DNA of 64,000 nucleotides from the NCBI GenBank assembly GCA_045837725.1, contig JBEWZL010000168.1, forward strand, positions 1 to 64,000, given 5' to 3'. Of the stretch, positions 34,669 to 47,992 are shown piece after piece (position 1 is the first letter of the stretch; every line of letters starts with the position of its first letter). Under the pieces are notes generated by a model. The model had not been told where the DNA came from. It made no database searches and worked only from the letters and a program-made list of their open reading frames with translations. The position numbers and the translations under genes are program-made. The stretch is from Vermamoeba vermiformis. Lineage: Eukaryota; Tubulinea; Echinamoebida.

Positions 34669-37600
34669 ATGGACGACGACGATGGTATGATGTTAAATAT
34701 CGTCTCTATTGAGGCACCCAAGAAGAAGAAAAAAGTGGGCAAAATCCGCACTTCGGTAAGATCGCGATCTAACCAAACATTGATTCAGTATTACGGAATA
34801 TATATTTTGATTTCGATATTATTGTTTTTGAAACACTACAATTATGCGTTGCGAATTTTCTACGTTGACATTTTGCTTGCGCATCTGGATAATCGTTACT
34901 GATTTTTGTTTATTTATACAGACGCCATCATTCAAGCAGTTGCGCGAAGGAGAGTTTAAAGGCGTAAGTATAACATTTAATATAATTTTCTGGGTCGTAA
35001 ATCCGATCTGATCCGATCTCGATCGCATCTCAAAAGTGAATTATGACTAATTTATATGCAGATGGCCCACTTAAAACACGAGGCCAAAGTCAAGTTAAAA
35101 GAGAAGAATGAGAAAAAGCAAGCTGCTGCTGAAGTAGAAAAACAACAAGAAAACGGATCGAGCACTGCCAAAAAATCAGAAACAAAAGACGTTGAAATGA
35201 AAGAAAATAATCAAGAGGTCAAAGCTGTTAAGCCAGTCACTAAGAAGCGACCAGCGGAAGAAATTACGAATGATGAACAAGGATCTGATCAACCTCCCCA
35301 GAAAAAACGCAAGACTGAAGAAGTAAAGCCAGAAATTACTAAAGAACCCGTTAAAACCGAAAAACCTGCCGAAGAAAAGCCCAAACCTAAAGCCGATTAT
35401 ACAAAAAGAGGCACCGTTCCGCAACCTAAAACGGCGACGGTACCAAATCCAGCCAACTTTGAGTTTGCTCCGAAATCATTGAGCAGATTAAAGCAAATGC
35501 AACAAGACGGAAAATCATTGAATAAGAAACAGTTATTAGAACGCACGAAGAAGGTCGTTTCGACTGAAACTTTGTTCAGCGAGAAAACATTCGCAGATCT
35601 CAATCTAGATGCGCGTTTGGTTAAAAACTTGGAAGGTAATGATACTAGTACCATACAACTACACATTATTAACGATCATTATTAATTATAGAGCACATGA
35701 ACATGCCTAAACCAACTTTAATTCAAAAAGCTGCCGTTCCAGCTATTTTGAGCAAGCACGACGCGTAAGTCACGATTAAAATTGACTTTACTATAGCAGT
35801 TAATATATTAACAATGATGTATATTTAGTTTGGTGCAAGCTGAGACTGGTAGCGGTAAAACGCTGACTTATCTCCTGCCGATCGTTCAAGATCTGGTTAG
35901 CGAACGACTTAATCGTACTGCTGGAACTTCAGGTACGTACAAATTAATATAAACTAATAATACGAATCATTTCAATTATTTAGCAATCATTTGAAAGTAA
36001 AATACTAACAATTCGTTTGTAGCGATTGTAATTGCCCCAACGCGTGAATTGTCGTTGCAAATCTTCGAAGTATTGACAAAGATGTTGAAGCCGTTCCATT
36101 GGATCGTTCCTGGTATTCTCATTGGAGGTGAGAAACGCAAATCCGAGAAGGCTCGAATTCGAAAAGGTAAAAATAGCTCAATAATAATTAAAATATGGTA
36201 CTAACATGTATTTTAGGCCTCAATATTGTCGTTGCTACTCCCGGTCGATTATTAGACCATTTGAAACAAACTAGTTGTTTCAATATTGCTCCGTTACGCT
36301 GGTTAATTCTCGATGAAGCCGATAGGTACGATAAATAATACTAATATGATAGGGTTTCCTAATATATATCATAAATAGATTGCTTGATTTGGGTTTCGAG
36401 AAAGATCTGACCGCGATTATTCATACTTTGAATTCTCGAAGCGCGAAGGTCCCTGTAGCCGGAAAATCAGAAAATGGCGACAATAAGAAGGCTAAGGAAG
36501 ACGAAGAAGTCAAGCCTAATGAACATAAGTCTAGACAAACTGTTTTATGTTCAGCGACCTTGAACAAAGTAAGATCCATGCATCTGCCTGGATTTAAAAT
36601 TAACAATATTGACTTAATTATTACTAGGATGTAGATAGATTGGCCATTATGAGTTTAATAGACCCGTTGTTTATTTCATTAGATGACCTTCGCAAAAAAC
36701 AAGGCGAGAACGGATCCGACAAGACTGAAAATACCGCTGAAGATAATAATAATGAAGATGAAAATGACGAAGAAAGAGAAGAAAGAGAATTCGATGAAGA
36801 GTTTAAATCGTTCTCATTGCCCAGTGGCTTGCAACAACATTCCGTTACGGTGCATCCGAAGTGGCGTCACGTGACTTTGGCCGCTTTTATTAGACAACAG
36901 GCCACTGATAAGTAAGTTTAATTAAGAATTCTTCCATTTATCTATATTTATTAATTTTTATTATAATTTTAGTCCGAAAGTCAAGATTATCGTTTTCATG
37001 TCGACGAGTGATGAAGTCGAGTTCTATTTTACCTTATTTGGAAGTATTCAAATACCTAAGATCCCTGCATATAAAGTCAAGTCGAATAGAGACTTACGTA
37101 AGTATCTTAACCTCGTTACAAAAATACTCAGAAACATTAATTAATGTAATTTTATTTCGGTAGCTATGGAAGAGTTGATTCCTATTCCAATGTTCAAGCT
37201 CTACGGAGATTTATCACAAGAAGTGCGTCGCAGCACGTACTTGAAGTTCTGCGAAATTCCATCGGGAGTGTTATTCTGTACCGATGTTGCAGCACGTGGT
37301 TTGGACATGCCGAACATCAGCTGGATCGTTCAATATGACGTGCCTAGTGACCCCAAGTCTTACATTCATCGAGTACGTATTACACTGAAAGGTCTTTGCT
37401 TGATAAAGCAACAAGCTAATCTCACTTTCAGATTGGTCGTACCGCGCGTATTGGTCACACTGGTGATGCTCTGTTGTTCTTATTGCCTTCTGAACGACCT
37501 TACGTTGATATTTTGAAGACTAAGCTGAACGTACGTTATTGTATTACAATATTGAGGTCTTAAAGTCAGATCTAACAGAAATATTAATAGATGCAATTTA

Positions 37601-38078
37601 ACGATTTATCTGTCGACGACATTATGGCCAAATTGAAAGTTAACATTGAGCGAAACGTGTCTAACGATCCGTTAGTCGAAGGTAAGCAGAGCAACTTTTC
37701 ACTGAACAAATCGTTCGTGAACAAACATTAACCCACGTGCTATTTTTAGCTGCGTCATTGCAAGGCTTGATTGAATCGACGGTAGAAGAGAGCAAAGAAG
37801 ATGATTTGAAGACTATGGCAGCCAAGGCCTATCAATCTTTCATTCGATCATACGCGACACACACGAAGGTCACCAAAGACATTTTCCACGTGAAGAATTT
37901 GCATTTGGGACATATCGCGAAGAGTTTTGGCTTGAAGGACCCTCCATCCGTGGTTGGCCGTGCATTGAGCAAACAACGCAAGAAAATTGACGGCAGGAAA
38001 CAAGTTGCTAAGGGCGTAAGAAAACAACAGTCACAGTCGGTCAAGAAGGTCAATGTACTCGATGAATTTGCTGCATAA
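34669..38078 (+). CDS. DEAD-box RNA helicase, Dbp7/DDX31 family
   Basis: Nucleolar helicase for large ribosomal subunit assembly. About twelve exons. A Lys-rich head is followed by a Lys/Glu/Pro linker, then [14 protein letters not shown] (Q-motif region), [11 protein letters not shown], motif [27 protein letters not shown], motif [19 protein letters not shown], motif [38 protein letters not shown] and motif [14 protein letters not shown]. The insertion between motifs II and III and the long acidic linker before domain 2 are typical of Dbp7, as is the C-terminal [28 protein letters not shown] block. The first exon starts [12 protein letters not shown] at 34669. Regulation may be shared with the divergent ALG12 gene through the very short gap. 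Confidence 0.93.
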
Positions 38079-38118
38079 ACAAGTAAGACAGAAGTTTACA
38101 ATGAAAAATTCAATTTTT

Positions 38119-39673
38119 TTATTCCGAGAATTTTTGGTCGAAATTAATTTCAAGCCACAATTGCTTTAATCGCTCTCTTATGACTTCTCTATCGTTATTC
38201 TTTTGGAGATCAGCCCTTCGGAGCGCAACGTTGATAATAGCGTCGGTTTGTTTCGGAGTGAGGTTGGATCTTGTTCGAGAATAACAAATCATGAACTTAA
38301 TTTCGTCGGGCAATATCGATAATAGACCATTTGAAGGCAATAATATTGTTCTAAATAGCGTCAAATATCTCTTGATTCGTTTGAACTCTTCGTGTTGTAC
38401 TGGTTTTGATGGCTTAATGACTATGAACGGATTTTGTTCGTTAGCTCGTGTAATATGGTCTTTTGTAATGGCCAGTTGAAAAGTAACGTGGCGTAATGAA
38501 GTATTTGTTCCGAGAAATTCGAGGAGCTCTAGATCCGGACTACCAGCACTTTTGAACGTTCTAATTGGTGAAGATGGTTGAAATAATTCTATCAGATCCG
38601 TAGTCCTTATTTGTTGGTGGCTAGGTCTCGGCGTTGAAAATTTTAATGTATGCAAGGATCTGAAATTGAAATCAGTTACGGTTACTTAGGGAACGAACGA
38701 CTTACCTCATGGAGCGAATGACATCAATCTCTTCTTTAGATTTGACTTCTGGAATATACAAACAGGTCAATTTCGAATTGTTCGCCAGTTCTTTAAGGTG
38801 TTCGGAAGATCCGCAGTTCATAGCAAAGCACGTAAGGTTTGGCAGCGAGTTGATCTCTCGCATAGCATTAATATTGATAAATCTGTCTTCTGTTTTAGTC
38901 CATGGAACCATAGGATCCATTCGAATGACTAATTTGCGGAGATTTCGATTTCTTCTGACAATTTCGGCAAGCGGATCGCCTTTCCACAATCCATCTTCTA
39001 CTATTAGCCAAAGTTCTTCTAAATTTCTCTTTTTAGCCAGGACTTTCAATAACTTGGTGGATTTGGTCGATCGAAGCGGCAAGATGAAATCCAAATTGAG
39101 AATTTTCAGTGTTTGGTTGTGCCTGAAAATCGAGTGAATATTTAGTCTATCGAATAAGTCTCGTGCGATGCTATTGATGCTGACACGTAAGGTGAGATCG
39201 ACAATTGTAGTGTTTTTCTTCAGCGCTTTCAAGAATTGTTTCGAATCCAAATGGAGCTCTATATCGAGTGCTTTTATCGTAGTACTATTTAAAAGCATTT
39301 TTTTGAATATTTTGTTGCCTCTCTGCGTCAAATTCATGCTTAGCATCAATTTTTCGATTTTGCATAGTTCAATAGCCGGAAGAAACCATTCCGCACTCTT
39401 GTCTTGTAATACATGAGAGTTGCGCATATTGGAGCATAATTCAATTTCTTTAATTGTATCGTAATTCTTTAGTTGAGCGCAGATCGGCTTTAGGGCTGGC
39501 CAAGATACGTAGCAACTGATCGACACTTTCGTAATTGGAATTGCTTTACGTGATAATTGCTGCTCGAGTAGATAGAGTACATCTAATCCCAATCGATCGT
39601 TAAGCTCGAGTACTGGAAGGTTCTCTTCCAATTTAAGTAATATCAGCCAAGCTATTTCTGTTCGCGATAGCAT
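38119..39673 (-). CDS. Leucine-rich-repeat protein with a C-terminal F-box-like motif
   Basis: Two exons (39673 to about 38704, 38663-38119). The body is irregular LRR of the RI/AMN1 type: IKEIELCSNM, IEKLMLSMNL, IKALDIELHL, IVDLTLRVSI, LKILNLDFIL, LEELWLIVED, LRKLVIRMDP. Near the end comes LLSILPDEIKFMICYSRTR, which resembles the start of an F-box but sits C-terminal to the repeats, opposite to most F-box/LRR proteins. The same plan occurs in the plus-strand LRR family at 55972-64000, of which this is a divergent relative. Function inferred: substrate adaptor. No signal peptide. Confidence 0.7.
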
Positions 39674-39849
39674 CGTTTTGTTGGTAAATTATTTGTCCTC
39701 TTTACTGGTTTAATAATAATAATTGGTGCGATCAATTGAAATTGAGTTACAAAATTTCGCTGGGATCTGATGACAAATCCGAGAAAATTTGTTCGAGCTG
39801 AGCCTGACGAATTCAATAGAGCGAAAAGGTTTATAATTATAACGTGGAT

Positions 39850-41470
39850 TTACAATAATAAGCAAATAGTAATCCATACGGCAGCGAATGCTTCCACTAC
39901 AGATCCTGCACTCGTAGCTTTAGCGGTCGGAGTCTTGGACGTACCTACGGGAGCTACCGTACATCCATTAGCACCATATCCATCACCGCCATACCCACTT
40001 CGACACGTGCACGTGGTTGACAAGCCAACCTGGGCACAATCGGCATTGGCATTGCAGGGATTGAGTTCAGTGATGCACAAGTTGACCGGCAGCACAAACG
40101 TCGAGGTGACAGGCGTGCCATTGCCACCGCTATTGATGTACGAAATTCCTCCGTTGTCTTGAGTTCCTCCGTGCACCACCATATGACCAGCGATAGCACC
40201 GGACACTCCAAGCTCCAAGCGAGATCCGACTTTGTTGCTTGCGCTTGATTGGCGAAAAGCTCCGTACGTAGGGCCTTCTTCTACGTCATTTTGATTACCG
40301 CTAACGAATGCCCATTGTCCTAAGGTGATATTATAGCTCCAAACTTGACTCAAAGCAACGGTCGAAGTGAGGTTGGTGGCCCGAACACCGCCGTAGTAGG
40401 TGAGAACGTCATTGCCAGAATAGACTAAATTACCTCCATACGTACCAGCTGGCCAATTGTTCGCGGAGTATTGACCAATAGCGCCAAAAACAGGCGGGCT
40501 AAAGTCGAGGGAGCCGCCCATGTACGCCCATTCAAGCGTTGATGGTGTAAAGCGCCACAGCTCACTGGAGTAGCTAAAATAATCGCCGTCATAACTCTGG
40601 CCCGAATAAATCCTAAAAAGCAGTCGTAAGTACTAATATAAAGAAATTATTTTCTTCCTGAAGAAAAAGTTGTTCGATCTACGTACCAAGCATTGCCATT
40701 TTTGTCCGCAACTGCTTGCGCGTACCAACAGCTCGTAGGAATATAGTTCTTGGATGCCTCTCCAATCGCACCTTTAATCCCTTTTTGAAGAAATCCCGAA
40801 CCGCCACCATACCAAGCCCAAGTGTTCGCGCTGACGTTGTAACAGAACACATCATTCAAGAATTGGCTATTACTACCTCCATAGCCACCAAAAGACCAAA
40901 GCGCGTTTGTATCACTATCTACCCAGGTAGCAGCCCCGGAGATTCTTCCAGGATTGGATGTGTTCCCGAAAGGTTCGTACTCGGCGATAAAAGACCACTT
41001 TAGAGTGCTGATATTGAAAGAATAAAAATCGGAATAGATCTTATTGTAGAAATCCTTCGCTCCGCCAAATAAGTAAACAACATCTTTCAAGATCCAGATC
41101 GAGTAGTCACTTCGAGGAGAAGGGATAGAACCTGTTGTAGTAATATTTACCCACGTGTAGTTATTCTTAGCATCGAGCTTCCATACTTCAAAACCCAAAT
41201 CAGCGTACTCTTAAAAAAAACCGTAAATTTTGTAAAAACTTTAAAAATTATTTAAAATATATTACTGCTGTCTACGCCTCCGAACGTCCAAATGTTGCCT
41301 TTGGAATCTTGGACTAATCTGTGGTATAGCCTCTGGCCCATTGGGAATTCAGGACCGTTAACCCAGATGGGATCAAGGTACAGATCATTTGCTGCAGCTG
41401 CAGCTGCTAGCGCGAACGAAGCAACGAATGCAAAGAATAAAAATCTCGTATTAGGTGTTGTGGTAGCCAT
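39850..41470 (-). CDS. Secreted or GPI-anchored Kelch-repeat protein with an EGF-like module
   Basis: Three exons (41470-41266, 41210 to about 40687, about 40614-39850). A signal peptide (FLFFAFVASFALAAAAAA) leads into Kelch repeats: IWTFGGVD, DVVYLFGGAKDFYN, ALWSFGGYGGSN, LTYYGGVRATN, MVVHGGTQDNGG, alternating with W-rich strands. An EGF-like unit follows (CITELNPCNANADCAQ, then CTCRSGYGGDGY). The protein ends with a short hydrophobic stretch (SAGSVVEAFAAVWITICLLL) with no cytosolic tail, which suits a GPI-attachment signal better than a membrane anchor. It likely sits on the cell surface and binds a partner by its beta-propeller. Confidence 0.85.
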
Positions 41471-41533
41471 TTTAGCGCGAACAACAATTAAGTCAGAAAC
41501 CGATTTTTTTATTTATGTTATTTTTTGGCACGG

Positions 41534-44516
41534 ATGGAGGCACAAGCGAGTTTTTTCACGTGCCCGAAAGAGATCATATTAGAGATATTGTCTTGTTTGC
41601 CCACGCACTCCGTGGTGCAACTGGCAAGCGTGAATAAGAAAATGAAAAGTGTATTTTCCGAACATAATGGATATTATCAGCGATTAATAGCAAAAATGGG
41701 CTTATGGAGTGCTATAGGTAATATTAATAATTTATGTAATCAAAATCAATGTTGTTGACGGATGTCACTTTTTTTAATCCTTTTTCTTACTTTAGAGACA
41801 ACTGATCGCTCAATTTCTAATATGACTAGTTGGGAGGACGAATATAGAATAGTATCTTATTATTCAAACAAGATCCGCTCCAACAGAATTCGAACTTGGA
41901 AAGCGATCGCCAATTTCGACGACGAGCCTGTTCAGGAAATCATGGAAGAGGTGGCGCCGAACCACTTAAGATATAATCCAGCTAATGATACACTGAATAC
42001 GGATCCTAACGCATCTGATTCCCTTGTAAGTTGAACTCATCAAAGGGACCAATCGTGAACTTATATTTAAACCGACGCTTCGAATTAGGGCTTTCAAAGC
42101 ATAATGCCACTATATCCACATCCAGTAGGCTCGTGTAATGTCGCTTATTTCGAAGTTGAGGTGATCTGCACGAATCCAAACGAGTAGGTCCAGTTACGGG
42201 ACAAATGATATCATTGCTAATATTAGAAACAAAAGTATCCTTTTCTCAATCGGCGTTGCGTTAGAAAGGTACGGTGGATTGCCTGGCAGTACAAGAACCT
42301 CCTACGCGTACCGTGTTTCAGGCCAGATCCGTCTAGCGCTTGAATTTGTTCCCATCTCCGCACCTACTTTTGGAAAAGGCGATATAGGTGAGTTAATAAT
42401 TTTGATATTAGATTTAGCAAGATTTAATGACGATGGTAGTTGGATGTGGCATCGATTTCTCCAAACGCTCCGTCTTCTTTACAAAAAATGGCCAAATCGT
42501 TTCCGAGCATACGCACGATCATTTTGGCAATGAATTACGAGAGTTGAAAGCACTTCACGCAGTTGTTCATTGCGACTTTGTGGAGAGCGAGTGGAAGGTC
42601 AACTTTGGCGCCAGGCGGTTCGTCTTCGATATCCGAAAATACCAACAATTGAATGATCAAACAGAGGGCAAGCTCTTCTCTCACACTCGTGAGTACAAAT
42701 ATTAATGCGGTCTGAAATTCTTAGAAAATTAATCGTTTTTATTGAACAGTTCAATCCCACCTGCTTTATTATTCTGACCAAGAGACATACGAACTAATTA
42801 CCAATGGGAATTTCAAATGCTACGGCGTTCCCGACGGCAATATACTTCCGAACTCTGCGAAGGATCTGACAACGTTTCAACGACTGATCTTGTATGGAGA
42901 AACCGACAAATTTGACACCGAATTTCTGGAAGCATATGTAACATGTTCTCTCGTTCATACTACCAAAAATCTATTGGTCAAGTAAGAATCTGTAAGAGCT
43001 CTTTAACGGATCGACTTAGTGCAGCTACAGTGACGCAGAAGGAGAGGCAGCGGAGGTTTGGCAGCCTGGGGAGAAGTCACGCGACACAATGGAAGTGAGA
43101 GAGGGACGCCACGCAAGAAAACTCGAAGAACCTTTTTTTTTTTTTTTCTTTTTAATTTTTTTTTTATTCACAGGGGGGGCTCTCGAGCCCCAACCCGTGG
43201 CGGGGGGTGACGGGGAGCCACCACCCCTAATAAAGCTGAATTTACCCCCACGAGCAGCGCAGGCATTCACAATTCAAATTCTCAGGCGGATCGATGACCC
43301 ATACGTTGATACACTTCTCACCCACCTCATGGATACTTATTACCCAGTATGACGTGGTATTTTCTAAGACAGATCTGTTATTAACTCAGTCAAATTTGTT
43401 TAGGACGCCGCGGATGAACTGCCTGCCCAGCAAAAGTGGGAACTTGTGTACCCAAAGGTATTAGTAGAATACATTGAATGTATTCTGCACGCCATTGGTC
43501 AAACTGAAAATGAGATTGTTAGTGCGGCTTTCAACGTACGTTCAACTATTATTTCCTTTTTTGGAAAATGACCATTGCATAATCGATTTTGTTTAGTCAG
43601 AGGAAGATACATGGGCAATTCCTTTACTGTCCTTTCATGCATTATTCAGTAAGCTCTGATCAATCCTTTGTTAAGTGCCATTGACATTCGTTTTCGAAAT
43701 AGAATATCCCACGGCACGTGTTCCCATCGATCAATTTTGGAAGCAGCTTCTGATTGGTCATCTACTTCGTGACTTCAACGTTAAAGAGGAATATTTGACT
43801 CCGCCGTACACTGCAAATCATTTGCAGTTTTTGACGTCCAATCTGTTTCAGCTTGTCTCCAGGTCCTCATTAACATTGTTTGATTATTAATTCAACAACA
43901 CTAATATTTTTGGTTATAGAGTGCAAGCCACATCTTTAGGGCAAGCAATTCAGTGCAAAAATGCTCTCAAGGCCACAGCAAGACAAAAGTATCTTGAAGA
44001 AGCCAAGGTAGGCACAACATTATATAATAATGAAATATTAACAAGGTATACTTGCAGCATATATTCAAGTCACCAAATTTTGATGAAGAAGTTAATATTT
44101 TCCTCAAATCAATTCCAATGCCCAGAACCAAATCCAACTTCTCTCGTACTCTTAGAATAGCTACAGCACTTAAGTATCACAACAAAAAGCTTCCTTGTGA
44201 TGCGTTTAAAGTAGAGGCTGTATTGTATGGACTTTACATGCTGAGGTTTGATCCCATGTGTTTCAACAGTGCTTCAACAGCTGAAAGTGATTTTTACATT
44301 GAAGTTGACCGAGGATTGGAACTAATAGCAACAAGTGAAGTCATTAGTCAGTACATTACTGATTTCATTGGTGTAGTGCAAAATATGGATGAATCACACA
44401 TGACTGAGGATGGTTATTTCAAAGACTTTATTGAGCCTTTGTTCAACTTCAAATATCCTGGCAACAATCCCAAACGAAAGCTGATTGAATTCCTTGAAAA
44501 TGAAGTCAACAAATGA
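41534..44516 (+). CDS. F-box / SPRY protein with a long unrecognised C-terminal region
   Basis: About eleven small exons with introns down to about 43 nt. The F-box is at the N-terminus (PKEIILEILSCLPTHSVVQLASVNKKM). A SPRY domain follows (VAYFEVEV, ILFSIGVALERYGGLPGS, GDIVGCGIDFSKRSVFFTKNG, VVHCDFVESEWKVNFG). The remaining half (from NYSDAEGEAAEVWQPGEKS to LIEFLENEVNK) is mainly helical and I do not recognise it; its sequence TALKYHNKKLPCDAF and YITDFIGVVQNMDES could be a CTLH/CRA-like helical bundle, which RanBP9-type SPRY proteins carry, but this is weak. The ATG at 41534 is the first in frame. It starts 63 bp from the divergent Kelch gene. Confidence 0.72.
43096..43259 (+). other. Odd intron: poly-T tract followed by GC-rich palindrome
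   Basis: Within the F-box/SPRY gene, between GTGAGA and GCAG, the DNA has T-rich runs (43133-43178) followed by a G/C-rich block containing GGGGCTCTCGAGCCCC (43185-43200, fully palindromic) and further G and C runs. The stretch is in frame with its flanks and has no stop, so retention would add a Phe-rich then Gly/Pro-rich insert of about 54 residues. Confidence 0.6.
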
Positions 44517-44622
44517 CCAAACAAGATCATGGTTGAGTGACAGTGTCTGTCTTTCTGTTTATTTAAAATGCATTAAAATAAAAAAGACTTGGCCATAGAT
44601 GGCAAACCTGCTGCCGTTAACT

Positions 44623-47600
44623 TTACTTGGTCTTTTGCAACTTTGAAGCAGTTCCTTTCTGTTGCTTGATTCTTTTCTTGGTTTTTTGGTCTCTAGCAGA
44701 AAACAAAAATAACGGTGACAACCAATGCTCACCATTGCATGAAATGACTTGATGAGCTTTCTCCCACTCTTCAAGTGATTTTTTTTCATTCTCTTTTGCT
44801 GATCTGCTTGAGAGTGATCCATTAACATTTGGTGCCATCAGCATCCAGATCAAGTCCTGGTGCATTTCCAATTTAAATGTGAGGAGTTCTTTATAGACTG
44901 CAAATGGTTTAACCTGAAATAAATGAGTAAAGACTGCACTAGTTACAAGTAATTTGATTTGTTACCTTAGTACCTCCAACTTCAGCATATCTACATTGAA
45001 TGCAAAGCAACTTGGAATATTGAAAGCTTTCCTCCGTTTTAACATAAATTGGTAGCAACACATCTGCAAAGCTGGATTTCTGTTTGGTGATCATAACTGA
45101 AGGGTGGTTCAAATCCAATCTGCCTTTATAGTTGTTCAAATCTACTTGCACTGCAGTAGTGGTCACTCCATGCAAAGATACCTGCTTGCTGTTAGATATG
45201 ATATGAACACAAAAGCTAATTACATACAAAATGGGTCATCATCATGCCAAGGTACCAGTTTTGATAGTTGAATAAATTCTCCTATCTCTGCATTTAGACG
45301 GTAGCGAGCCCAGATAGATGATGCCACAGCCATTTCTAGTGTGTTTCCCTTTTCAGTCATGTCTGCAAAGGCATCTTTTGCTCCAACAATATGTAGCAAG
45401 TTAATGCTCATAGAGTTTTGAAGTTCTGGATTGCTTTTGAGCAGATGAACAGAGAATTTCTACAATGAAGTTGAGCAAAGGCATGTTTTTAGTTTGGAGC
45501 TTACTTCACAAGCTTCACCATAAAAATAGAATGGCATAGTGTATTGTCTCTTTATATCAGAGATATTAAACTTGAATGGCAATAGTGTTCCATCAGACTC
45601 CAACTCTGCATAAGTGCATTTACTAAGTAGATTAGTAAGTTTTCCTGCTAGCAAATCAAGACATACCCATAAATAACATTGCTAGGTGCTGCAGGCCTAA
45701 GCACAAGCTGGCACAAAGGCAAATCCTTTGCCAAATTTCTTCTGGTATTCCATAGGATGCAGCATCCAAAGAAGGCTTCTTGATAGAAAAGTATGAGGCA
45801 GCTGCATTATGCAATGCTTCAAAAATCTTCACTTCATTTGCATTTGTGATGTCGTCCAATGCCAGCATATCTTTGCATTTATGAATGGCTTGGAACAGAA
45901 ATTCAATGGCTCTTGGGATGCCAAGAGTTTTAACCCACATCTTGTGAATAATCTGCTTAGCACAGCCTGACAGTGCAGCTGCATCATTAGGTTGCCGGCG
46001 TTCTGGCAAGTAAAAGTGATTTAAAGTTAATGAACAAAGCTTGCTGAGGTACTCAAGATCAGTCAAGGGATCCAAAGGAATTTGCAGAGAGAAGAAGTTT
46101 AGACAGGGGAAAGAGAATAAGAGTAAGTTGCGCTCCTTTCCAGAGATATTAATCTTAATGTCAGTGAATATCTAAGAACTAATTAATGAAAAGTAATTGG
46201 GTTAGGGTGCCATCACACCTGGCATTCATCAATATTCACTAGAATTATTGGCTTGGCTCCTGCTGTTCCTGGAAAAACCTCTTCATAAGGAGTTTGATCA
46301 ACTCCAGCAAGGTAGAATCCAAAAAGATCATTAAAGCTGAATTTCTCTACCATTTGATAAGTTGGTTGTTGAGCATTGAAAACAGAGCCATCTGGGCGTC
46401 CTGATTTTTATAAAGCGATGTTGTATGGCTCTTGCAACAATTTCCTTGCTTAACTTGCCAGGATCTCTTTCCAAGACAAACAAGATTGCAGCAGTGGTGA
46501 GAATTCTGCCTTGCTTCAAGGTCTTGTGTAATTGACCCAAGAATGTAACTCTACGCTCTATATCTGCCAATTTGACTTCATCACTAATGTTCCAAAGTGC
46601 ACTGTAAATATTTTTACGGTCCTCAGGTTGCATCATTAATTGCTCCAACTTGATTGGTGTTTGTTGTTTATCCAGGGCTGATAATCCAAGCAGGAAAGAT
46701 GTAAATACTACTGGCATATGAAACACTCTGATTGCCCACTCCATCAATAGCCTGGTCTTGCCAAATCCAGGTGCTGCAATGGAAATGGAGTAGCTTGGCT
46801 TAGGAGTTTTGTCTATATAATTTGAATAACATTCAGAAAGCAGGTGGAAAACTGCATCACGCCTGTTGAAGAATGGTGGATCTTTAAATGAAGTCCAGTA
46901 TTGTTTTGCTGCCATTCCCACAGGAACTTCAAATGTGAATTTGGAAATCGAGTGATAAACTATGTGCTTTGACTTTGCTGCTTCCAATAAATTGCTCATT
47001 TCTTGTAAAGTTACTGCGTCTGCATCACGAATCAAGTCCTGAAATATTGCAAGGGGTGCAACTACAATGAATAATAATGAGTTATCTATAGAAAAGACAT
47101 GTAAAGCACTAGTGCATACACACTGCAAATGTGCACCAAAAATGCCGCGTAAATCTTACCTGGCTTCTTAAGTTTTTCAATCTCAGCCCATAGCTTTTGC
47201 AATGACGTCTTTGAAATATTCCCCTGCTTTGTAGATTCATTGAAATCATCGAGAAGCTCGTCAACTTTTTGGTAAGCAAGAAGTGCAAGCCCATCCACAT
47301 CCAAGTCGGAGAGCACGTTCGCGCTTTGTTCGGAAAAGTTCAAGACTTTTCGCGCCCAAATAGCAACTTGCCTCTTGTGCCAATCCGCCTTTGGTAGGGT
47401 GTCGTTCATTACATTATCACGCGCCCATGCTTCCAGTTGTTCATCAGACCAATCTCCAACTACTTCAAAGTCGAAAGATAAGAAGGTAGGATTAATTGAA
47501 ACGTAAGATTCGGTAGAAAAATGTTAGATCGGGTATTTTAAAAAATCGTTTTATTATTAGTATTTTATATTTTCAATTGGTGGCGCCATAATTAATTTTG

Positions 47601-47653
47601 CTAATGTCGGTAATTATATTGTTAAAAAATCAATTACCTCGAGTGTTAGCCAT
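44623..47653 (-). CDS. SAM-like plus P-loop NTPase protein resembling Crinkler/RHS-type proteins
   Basis: Multi-exon gene. Exon 1 is proposed as MANTR at 47653. The N-terminal segment (DWSDEQLEAWARDNV, QVAIWARKVLNFSEQSANVL, DVDGLALLAY) resembles a SAM-type helical bundle. A P-loop NTPase follows, with Walker A SIAAPGFGKTRLLMEWA and a Walker B stretch IILVNIDECQ. The C-terminal part (SSFADVLLPIYVKTEESF, SKLLCIQCRYAEVGG) could be the nuclease-like fold seen behind such NTPases in CR/RHS proteins; that part is tentative. This architecture, known from oomycetes, fungi, kinetoplastids and amoebae, is thought to derive from conflict or transposon-linked systems. The gene looks nearly whole, with about one apparent break in frame. 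It converges on the F-box/SPRY gene. Confidence 0.62.
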
Positions 47654-47992
47654 ATCTATTTTTAAATTCGAAATTACAATGCGCGCAACAGATCTAGTAA
47701 CTGTTTTCGGCTACAAGACTTGTAGCAACGGCACTTTGGTGGTACATCAAAAATATGTTTGTTTTAAATGGAGATGTTGCGGGAGATTTGAGAGCCACCG
47801 TCCGCCAAAAAATACAGTTGCATCCAGTGTAGCCTTGTTTTGATAAGTATTAGCTTGATAGAGCATTATTATACGTTAAATAATATAACGATTAAAGTTT
47901 TTCGGCGTTTATTCAATTGCTTGGACACACACGCGCCAAACAACGTTAGTAACACCGCTGCCATATTTGGAAATAAACGATAAACAAACCTT
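47654..47992. other. Spacer upstream of the NTPase gene
   Basis: AT-rich, about 340 bp. An 81-codon plus-strand ORF (47598-47843) overlaps it but lacks coding features. No repeat or RNA gene seen. Confidence 0.45.

Noticed and set aside
43089-43352. Continuous plus-strand ORF through the Phe-run as a real exon
   Set aside because: Good donor and acceptor sites and the low-complexity, out-of-character insert favour an intron; kept as a finding because the frame is open.
47598-47843. 81-codon plus-strand ORF near the NTPase gene start
   Set aside because: It begins in the proposed first intron and 5' flank of the minus-strand gene, with no recognisable segments.
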